Shown piece by piece: positions 1-5,255 of a stretch of DNA of 64,000 nt. The stretch covers positions 30,174-94,173 of the forward strand of contig CAJQJL010000048.1 of the NCBI GenBank assembly GCA_905478665.1, read 5' to 3'. The first letter of the stretch is position 1. Each line of letters opens with the position of its first letter. Below the pieces are notes generated by a model, which was not told the origin of the DNA, made no database searches, and saw only the letters and a list, made by a program, of their open reading frames with translations. The translations under genes were made by a program, and so were the position numbers. This DNA comes from an uncultured Flavobacteriales bacterium (GTDB taxonomy: Bacteria > Bacteroidota > Bacteroidia > Flavobacteriales_D > Crocinitomicaceae).

Positions 1-163
1 TTCGAATTCCCATGCATCCTTCTTGGTCAAGAAGGTCATTCAAAATGTCTTTGCCATAAAAATGGGCTTTTCTTTCGTTCGGGTTCAAGTCTCGATATTC
101 AGCAGTCATATCTGCTCCTAATTCTAATGTGATTTCGCCTCCTTCTGTTCCGTTAAATGCCAT
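1..163 (-). CDS. Partial small conserved hypothetical protein (N-terminus only)
   Basis: An open frame reads on the minus strand from an ATG at 163 to the window edge, giving 54 residues starting MAFNGTEGGEITLE and ending near GCMGIR. The product is acidic with no signal peptide or membrane segment. From memory it resembles short Bacteroidota proteins with a GKDI..L..Q.GC.GIR core, for which I know no function. An A-rich stretch precedes the start, a plausible Bacteroidota initiation region. It is co-oriented with the two LuxR-type genes that follow to the right, about 95 bp downstream of the first of them, so it may be co-expressed. The C-terminus is outside the window. The frame is fairly certain; the family is a recollection. 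Confidence 0.6.
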   Translation of the reverse strand, partial: MAFNGTEGGEITLELGADMTAEYRDLNPNERKAHFYGKDILNDLLDQEGCMGIR

Positions 164-258
164 AGTTTTCTTTTTTTAGGTTATACCCTACAAGAAAGTA
201 ATTTTGCCTGAACAATCCAATCAACATTCCAATGAATATCGAACAGCAAAGTTCATCG

Positions 259-1272
259 CTATTCCGAAATCATATCCAAACTTATTTCTCCACGATTTAA
301 GGCTTCTACAATTAAACCTTCGATTGTTTTTGTATTCCATTCAGACTTTAATTTGGTAACTACCTGAAGAACAACATAGGTATTCGTTTTTTGCACGTCT
401 GAAATTTGCTTGTATGAAAGAGATTCTGCTAACAACAATAGGATTGAGAGTTCAAATTGGGTAAGTGTTTTTATTGTTTGTTTAGGTCTAGGAAGTATTG
501 TGATGATACCTAAGGCTAATGATTTTATAATGAGATCACTAATAGTTCTGACTTCCAGTTTTTTCTTTGCTTTAGTCATGTATCGTTGAACAGTGAACAG
601 TTGAACCCCAATTTGTTCGCTAATTTCAGTGTTTGACACACCAGAAAGTCGCAATTTTAGAACTTTACGTAATTGTTTGCTTAGCGTAAGCCCTGTGTAG
701 TTGGGGTGAGAAAAGGATATTTTGTAAACTGGATGGTATTTATTGCTTTTCACAAGTTTGAGTGATTTTTTAAATGCAGCCCACACTTGATCTTGATCAT
801 GTATATTTAAGTCTTCATTATAGCTTGCAAGTGATAAATAACCTTTTTGAACTGCTTTGAGTACCAAATCCACTTTGGAGTCAACCCCCCATTTTTCATT
901 AACCTTTTGCCTATGTCCTTCGATGGTTCTTACGGTAAGTGAAAGCTCCCGTCCAATCTGTCTACTTGTTCTTCCATTCAACACTGCATGTATCACAACT
1001 ACTTCGTTCAATGTGAGGTAATCAGATTCACGGATGTAATCATATTCACTCTTAAATAACTCTATGCTCTCGCTCATAAAGCCGTATTTAAGGGCTTGAA
1101 CGATCATTCCTATTGTAGTTTTGGATTTGAATTTTTTTAATAGGCATGTTCTAATTGATTGCACAGTTGCTTCACCAATCCCCATCTTCTTTTTAATCTC
1201 TGGAGTTTCAAAACCTCTTAGAATAAGATTGAGAATTTCACTTTCTCTTGTTGTTATTTGCTCCATCATCAT
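259..1272 (-). CDS. Protein of four tandem LuxR/GerE-type HTH domains
   Basis: The 337-residue protein contains four similar segments at about residues 5-65, 84-146, 195-258 and 266-330. Each begins with an LT-like turn, has a helix-turn-helix of the form G.(S/T)..(Q/E)I...., and ends with a helix of the form LI..AL..G.I. This is the fold signature of the LuxR/GerE C-terminal DNA-binding domain. Domain 2 (TSRQIGRELSLTVRTIEGHR) is the most canonical; domain 4 is the most diverged. There is no receiver, PAS, autoinducer or membrane domain, which is unusual because LuxR HTH domains normally occur once per protein. It probably binds DNA, perhaps several half-sites. The next gene upstream on the same strand encodes a membrane protein ending in a single LuxR HTH. 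The start could be any of the first three Met codons. Confidence 0.8.
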   Translation of the reverse strand: MMMEQITTRESEILNLILRGFETPEIKKKMGIGEATVQSIRTCLLKKFKSKTTIGMIVQALKYGFMSESIELFKSEYDYIRESDYLTLNEVVVIHAVLNGRTSRQIGRELSLTVRTIEGHRQKVNEKWGVDSKVDLVLKAVQKGYLSLASYNEDLNIHDQDQVWAAFKKSLKLVKSNKYHPVYKISFSHPNYTGLTLSKQLRKVLKLRLSGVSNTEISEQIGVQLFTVQRYMTKAKKKLEVRTISDLIIKSLALGIITILPRPKQTIKTLTQFELSILLLLAESLSYKQISDVQKTNTYVVLQVVTKLKSEWNTKTIEGLIVEALNRGEISLDMISE

Positions 1273-1313
1273 TTATGCATTAAGATTCATATTCCACATA
1301 CATTTATGGCTTA

Positions 1314-1346
1314 CAAATTCAGACTGTAACTACAATGGTGACAAAA
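1314..1346 (-). promoter_or_regulatory. Candidate promoter of the four-HTH gene
   Basis: On the minus strand a TTTTG (1342-1346) is followed after 20 nt by TGAATTTG (1314-1321), close to the Bacteroidota consensus TTTG-N19-TAnnTTTG. Transcription would begin near 1307, about 35 nt before the ATG at 1272. The first -7 pair is TG rather than TA, so the match is imperfect. Confidence 0.4.
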
Positions 1347-1373
1347 GATTTACACTCCTCCAATTATTTGGCG

Positions 1374-1410
1374 TACGCTAAAGTGAATATGAAAAGTACA
1401 CTAAAGTGTA
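1374..1410. promoter_or_regulatory. Two tandem 14-bp palindromes, candidate operator
   Basis: TACACTAAAGTGTA at 1397-1410 is a perfect palindrome. TACGCTAAAGTGAA at 1374-1387 is a near copy. They are 23 bp apart start to start, about two helical turns. They lie upstream of the candidate promoter of the four-HTH gene, with centres about 74 and 97 bp before the inferred start site, and downstream of the 7TM-HTH gene. A dimeric regulator such as one of the two flanking LuxR-type proteins could bind here; that is inference. Confidence 0.4.
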
Positions 1411-1459
1411 GTGCGGTTAATAGGATTTTAATCAGTACGTTAGGCTTGAAGGAGAGGGG

Positions 1460-2332
1460 CTAGGTGGTAAACTTGATAATGAATCCATGCCGATTATCAC
1501 TGTTTGTTTTACCGAAAATATTCGACGCATGTTTGTTAACAGTACTCAGCTTAATGCCCGAATTGTCAGCTATGGTCTGATAGGAATCTCCGCGTAAGAT
1601 CTGCAAAGCCACTTTCATTTCTTTCTCAGAGAGACCATGTTTTTTTAGTCGTTCTGAGACATCTACAAATCTATCCAAAAGTGTAATTTTCTCGATAAGA
1701 ACGAAATCACTTTTTGGCTTATTGATCGTTCCAAATGTATAATCATGAAGGGCAATCAAAAAGAAAATATTCACGGTAGAAGTGTATAAGAGTCCACTGT
1801 TACCTATGATGAATGAAGTCGTTGAAATAATAAGATATAGGAATGCCGAAAGTCCAGTGTAGAGAATGATTTTATTTCCTTTTCCAGATGTCCATTTTCC
1901 ATAAACGGAGCCTATAGCTCCAAAACTAAAATAGGTTATCATCAGAACTGGGTAAAAGTTGGTAAGGCTCTCTTCTATTTTTACTGCATCACTAATCCAC
2001 AGATTGAGACTTAATAAAGTCGTTACGACAAAACTGGCAGAAATAACTAGTAGTTTCGTTGACCTAGTTCGAATATTTAATATTTGACTACAAATGAAAT
2101 AGAAGTAATAGGATGTAAGCGCAACTCCAATCAATTGGGTGAGAACCACATTAATGCTTTGACTTAATCCAATGGAAAGATTATACAGAACAAACAGGAA
2201 AGTAAGGATAGCGTACTTCAGTAATTTTGTATCACGAGCTTTAAGGAAATAACGCAGAACCTGTGAGATGCCAACAAGAAATTGTATTCCTGCCATTACA
2301 ATTGCAGATATTGTTAGATCAATTCCGTTCAT
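1460..2332 (-). CDS. Seven-helix membrane protein with C-terminal LuxR-type HTH
   Basis: The 290-residue protein has about seven hydrophobic helices over residues 1-205, then a cytoplasmic linker and a C-terminal HTH at about 226-285 (GLSEKEMKVALQILRGDS, then YQTIADNSGIKLSTVNKHAS). The HTH has the LuxR/GerE layout, with a recognition helix containing STVNKH. The combination suggests a membrane-embedded one-component regulator that senses something in or across the inner membrane and binds DNA directly. The ligand is unknown. It lies upstream of and co-oriented with the four-HTH gene, with 187 bp between them holding paired palindromes. It resembles Bacteroidota membrane LuxR proteins I have seen, but I cannot assign a named family. 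Confidence 0.75.
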   Translation of the reverse strand: MNGIDLTISAIVMAGIQFLVGISQVLRYFLKARDTKLLKYAILTFLFVLYNLSIGLSQSINVVLTQLIGVALTSYYFYFICSQILNIRTRSTKLLVISASFVVTTLLSLNLWISDAVKIEESLTNFYPVLMITYFSFGAIGSVYGKWTSGKGNKIILYTGLSAFLYLIISTTSFIIGNSGLLYTSTVNIFFLIALHDYTFGTINKPKSDFVLIEKITLLDRFVDVSERLKKHGLSEKEMKVALQILRGDSYQTIADNSGIKLSTVNKHASNIFGKTNSDNRHGFIIKFTT

Positions 2333-2532
2333 CCGTCATTTCCCAATTCTTCACCGATCAACTTTATTAGTAGTTTGATAATTAGGTTGATAGTCCTTAG
2401 TTAATTGAAAATTAAGAAAACGCCTTGACATTGTATCTTCGGGAAATTGTTTTCAGGTATTTATACCTAGTAGTTTTAGTACAAATTTGACAAGAGTCTA
2501 TGATTTATCGAGATATAAAGATATATTCAGAA

Positions 2533-2704
2533 GTTCATTAATTAACTGCCCACCTTTAGATGGTCACCTATCATTCAAACCCATACAGTTCGGAGGTTCA
2601 TTCACTAACCGCCCACCTTTTGGTGGGCGGTTAGCAGTAAAACACTAGCAATTCAAGGGTTCATTCATTAACTGCCCATCAAAAGGTGGGCAGTTAGCAA
2701 CCAA
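2533..2704. repeat. Three tandem ~63-bp units, each carrying a hairpin
   Basis: The gap 2333-2765 holds three units starting with GTTCATT at 2533, 2596 and 2659, exactly 63 bp apart. Unit 2 has perfect 13-bp arms CTAACCGCCCACC (2605-2617) and GGTGGGCGGTTAG (2622-2634) around a TTTT loop. Unit 3 has TAACTGCCCA (2669-2678) and TGGGCAGTTA (2687-2696). Unit 1 keeps the left arm TTAACTGCCCACC (2542-2554) but its right arm is decayed. Between units 2 and 3 a C-to-T change in the left arm is matched by G-to-A in the right arm, so pairing is preserved. The same arms reappear at 4809-4901. No gene is seen in the rest of the gap. Confidence 0.8.
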
Positions 2705-2765
2705 ACCCCGTTGAAATTCTATCTTTGGATCAAGAATTTTACAACATCAAATTTCTTAGATCAGT

Positions 2766-2981
2766 ATGATTACATTTATTGGTTGGGTAGACTGTTATAG
2801 CACACGGATTATGGTGAGCAAAGAGGACGATCACTTTCTCTGTATAAAGTATGTAGGCAGTAACAAGGTTGTAGGAGCGGAGCATACTTGTGGCACGATA
2901 AGGGAACTAAAAGATTTCCTAATGTCTCTTCCGAGTGGAGAGCAAGCAGATATTGATGAAGTTCTAAATAAGTTGGCATAA
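2766..2981 (+). CDS. Small hypothetical protein
   Basis: This 71-residue frame starts at an ATG 63 bp after the hairpin array and ends at a TAA directly followed by a terminator-like hairpin. The product starts MITFIGWVDCYSTRIMV and ends with an acidic helical segment; no known domain is recognised. The opposite strand also has a 94-residue frame here, but it overlaps the end of the next minus-strand gene and looks like a shadow. Support is modest: plausible composition and a terminator at the right place. Confidence 0.4.
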   Translation: MITFIGWVDCYSTRIMVSKEDDHFLCIKYVGSNKVVGAEHTCGTIRELKDFLMSLPSGEQADIDEVLNKLA

Positions 2982-2983
2982 AA

Positions 2984-3001
2984 AAAGGGCTTTCGCCCTT
3001 T
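2984..3001. terminator. Bidirectional intrinsic terminator
   Basis: AAAGGGC (2984-2990) and GCCCTTT (2995-3001) form a stem with a TTTC loop. On the minus strand it is followed by six Ts, so it should end the 447-residue gene. On the plus strand it follows the stop codon of the 71-residue gene directly, with a weaker T-rich tail. Confidence 0.7.
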
Positions 3002-3025
3002 AATATTATTCTCGTCAGTTTCATA

Positions 3026-4369
3026 TTAGCCGTCTTTTCGTTTACTTCTTCCCTCATAGGATACTTTCCCGACAGCAGAGATTCTAAAGCCATGTCTTTT
3101 TACCTTTGCGTCCCTTTTAGGGGTAAAAACTAAACCTTGTCTATGTTTATTGATCCAATCAATATCACGCTGTTGAACCCCAACTTTAACATGAGCTTGA
3201 ACTAGGCTAACGTTTCCAACTTCAAAATCAGGAATTTCATCGTTTATGCGGTCTTTCCAATCTAGGGGTTTATCTATCATGTTGTGCGCCCCAATTGACT
3301 GATTTTTTTTAGACTCAGGACTTGGTATCTCATTGTCAATTTGTTCCTCCTGCCGTTCAAAGACAATACGCTTAAATTCTTCTTGCTGTATACGCTCTCT
3401 TTGTTCAATTTCAATTCTTTGTCGTTCTTCCTGTTCTTCAATTTTTCGCTCAATTTGAGTTTGTTTATTTACCACGCCAGAAATGATTTCATTCAGATCT
3501 TCTAATTTTAATTTTTCGTCAGCAGTTTCGGGTTCAATTGGCACAAATTCTTGGTCGTCGGATTGATTTAATCCCATTATTCTTAGGTAGATGCCATCTT
3601 GTGAGTTTGGATCATCTTGCCAAGTGAATTCGTGCTTATATTGGATGAGACTTCTGAGCCAATCAGACAATAGGCGGTTTTGAATTTTTTGCTCTTCAAT
3701 ATCAACCAATTCCCGTTTATAATTGTCTTTTTTATGGTAGACCCTTCGGTAGCCGTCACGATTATTAAAAACTAAAGGCTCCACTGTCATCTTGATTAGA
3801 TTAAGACGAAGTGCTATCATTGTTTCCTCTCTGTAAGTTGCTCCCTCTTCAATATGGTGTATTAAGTGCAGAATACTTTGTTTTTTGTCATTATGGATGG
3901 ATTTTACTTGAACTACTCCATGATAGCCAATTAGGTTTGAAAGACCTTCAATGATTTTATCATCGAGAATGCGCTGTTCTAAGTCTGGAATTAATGTTGT
4001 CAGTAGTCCATAGTTTTTCTGATAGACATTTTGTCTAGGTCTAGCTTTCTTACTTTGAGGCTTAAATTTTGGTTTTACCAATTCCGCTTGAATCGGAACT
4101 GATTTTATTTCATCAGGTTTACTTCTCCACCATTGATTCGGGTTTGAACGAACGCGATCAATGTATTCATCAGCGGTTTTGTTTTCCAAAAGCTGAATTG
4201 CTTTTGCACGTGATGGATACCAAGTGTTCTTTTGATTTGAATTTTGTTCGTCACCATATTCGTACAGGCGAATTAATGATGCTAGTTTTGACCAATTACT
4301 TTTTAGCTCTTCATTTGAGAGCGTTAAGATTTCTTCTAATGTGTAATCACTTTTTTTTCGTTTTGCCAT
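3026..4369 (-). CDS. Hypothetical charged protein of the putative mobile element
   Basis: I do not recognise this 447-residue protein. It starts MAKRKKSDYTLEEIL, is very hydrophilic, and has no signal peptide or membrane segment. Residues about 290-335 are rich in E, Q and R and should form a coiled coil. The C-terminal ~60 residues are basic. The N-terminal 100 residues are helical and Trp-rich (NQWWRSKPDE at about 79-88). Its neighbours are a repeat cluster and a serine recombinase, so a role in replication, transfer or regulation of an integrated element is possible, but nothing in the sequence shows it. A terminator follows the stop. Confidence 0.7.
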   Translation of the reverse strand: MAKRKKSDYTLEEILTLSNEELKSNWSKLASLIRLYEYGDEQNSNQKNTWYPSRAKAIQLLENKTADEYIDRVRSNPNQWWRSKPDEIKSVPIQAELVKPKFKPQSKKARPRQNVYQKNYGLLTTLIPDLEQRILDDKIIEGLSNLIGYHGVVQVKSIHNDKKQSILHLIHHIEEGATYREETMIALRLNLIKMTVEPLVFNNRDGYRRVYHKKDNYKRELVDIEEQKIQNRLLSDWLRSLIQYKHEFTWQDDPNSQDGIYLRIMGLNQSDDQEFVPIEPETADEKLKLEDLNEIISGVVNKQTQIERKIEEQEERQRIEIEQRERIQQEEFKRIVFERQEEQIDNEIPSPESKKNQSIGAHNMIDKPLDWKDRINDEIPDFEVGNVSLVQAHVKVGVQQRDIDWINKHRQGLVFTPKRDAKVKRHGFRISAVGKVSYEGRSKRKDG

Positions 4370-4560
4370 TGTGTAACATTTAAGTTAATAACCAATGGAT
4401 CGCAAAACTGGCAGCGAAAACTGCCAAAGAGAATATTAAACTATTTCGGATAGTTACTTAATGTAACGTTCAAATTAGTGTGTTTGTTACATCTTGTTGA
4501 ATTAATATTCAATGAGTTGAGTGGAATTGGTTCGCGCACCGACCCAAATAGATTGACAAA
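4370..4560. other. Non-coding spacer with small palindromes
   Basis: No gene is seen. The stretch contains a 6-bp-arm hairpin TGGCAG/CTGCCA (4409-4414 and 4421-4426) just upstream of the 447-residue gene, and a palindromic TTGAATTAATATTCAA (4497-4512). Both could be regulatory; neither is diagnostic. Confidence 0.4.
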
Positions 4561-4570
4561 AAAATGTGTC

Positions 4571-4720
4571 GAGTCGGATTTTAAAGTCTGTCGAGTCGGA
4601 TCAATCTTTTCGACGATAAAAATAGTCGCTTTATCGAATATTAGCTCGACTCGGCTCCGAGTCGATACCGAGTCGGTCTTGAGTCGAAATCCGAGTCGGA
4701 TTCGAGTCGGATTCGAGTCA
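4571..4720. repeat. GAGTCG iteron-like cluster
   Basis: Within 140 bp the hexamer GAGTCG occurs at 4571, 4593, 4659, 4670, 4681, 4693 and 4704, once inverted as CGACTC at 4647-4652, and as the variant GAGTCA at 4715 and 4743. Several copies are spaced 11 bp apart (4659, 4670, 4681, 4693, 4704), about one helical turn. CGACTCGG (4647-4654) and CCGAGTCG (4657-4664) form a perfect 8-bp inverted repeat with a 2-bp spacer. Open frames on both strands here are products of the repetition. The phased, strand-biased spacing resembles an origin iteron or a partition/transfer site; function is inference. Confidence 0.75.
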
Positions 4721-4808
4721 AATAAAAATGCCAAAAGAAATTGAGTCAATCATTTACTTTTCTAGTTCGGAGATTGAACTAAAAAGGGAAAAATAGTCTC
4801 CCAAATAT

Positions 4809-4901
4809 TTAACTGCCCACTTTAGCCTATTTATATAAGTCAATGGTAGCGATCGTTTCGTGAATTTTGCACACTAAAATTGAGCCAAAAGGGGCAGTTA
4901 A
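4809..4901. repeat. Wide inverted repeat sharing the arms of the upstream hairpin array
   Basis: TTAACTGCCC (4809-4818) and GGGCAGTTAA (4892-4901) are perfect 10-bp inverted arms 73 bp apart. The same arm sequence forms the hairpins at 2542-2696, more than 2 kb away, so the two sites are probably related parts of one element or targets of the same protein. Confidence 0.6.
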
Positions 4902-4991
4902 TTATTTAAACAGATCAAAAAAATAGCGTTAAGTGTAATAAGGATCGTAATAAAGAGAATTAAGCGATTATTCGGAATAGTAAATATTGGA

Positions 4992-5038
4992 GCGTGAAAA
5001 TTATCACGCGTGCTGGACTTCAAATAAGGAGTTCAGCA
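4992..5038. other. Two consecutive hairpins upstream of the recombinase operon
   Basis: GCGTGA (4992-4997) pairs with TCACGC (5004-5009). TGCTGGACT (5011-5019) pairs with AGTTCAGCA (5030-5038) with one G-T pair. They lie about 75 bp before the small ORF that leads the recombinase. They could be part of a recombinase-binding or regulatory site. The rest of 4902-5111 shows nothing recognisable. Confidence 0.4.
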
Positions 5039-5111
5039 TTTCCAATAAAGAAAAATTCAAAAAGTAAGGGTCGGAGTATTAAAAAATTACTTCATTACGA
5101 AATTCAATTTA

Positions 5112-5255
5112 ATGTTATCAATTAAAGAGTGTAGGAAAGTACTCGGAAAGAAGTACAAAAACTATACTGATAAACAGATCAAAATGATTCGTGATTGGTT
5201 ATATAAGATCACGGAAATGGAGCGAGGGAGATTAACGAATAACGAGAAGAAATGA
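5112..5255 (+). CDS. 47-residue conserved leader gene coupled to the recombinase
   Basis: An ATG at 5112 opens a 47-residue frame starting MLSIKECRKVLGKKY and ending TNNEKK, with a TGA at 5253-5255. The recombinase ATG at 5252 overlaps this stop as ATGA, the hallmark of translational coupling. The product is small, basic and predicted helical (a short helix, a YTD turn, then IRDWLYKITEMER). From memory, similar proteins beginning LSIKECRK.L often precede serine recombinases in Bacteroidota. Its function is unknown; a recombination-directionality or accessory factor is a guess. Confidence 0.65.
   Translation: MLSIKECRKVLGKKYKNYTDKQIKMIRDWLYKITEMERGRLTNNEKK

Noticed and set aside
1121..1381. 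86-codon plus-strand frame
   Set aside because: It overlaps the start of the four-HTH gene antisense and covers the palindromes; it looks like a shadow.
2533..2704. Possible CRISPR array
   Set aside because: Only three units, each an internal palindrome, spacers are not unique 30-mers, and no cas genes are near.
4441..4749. Open frames of 102 and 88 codons on opposite strands
   Set aside because: Both are built from the GAGTCG repeats, giving low-complexity peptides; neither has a convincing start region.
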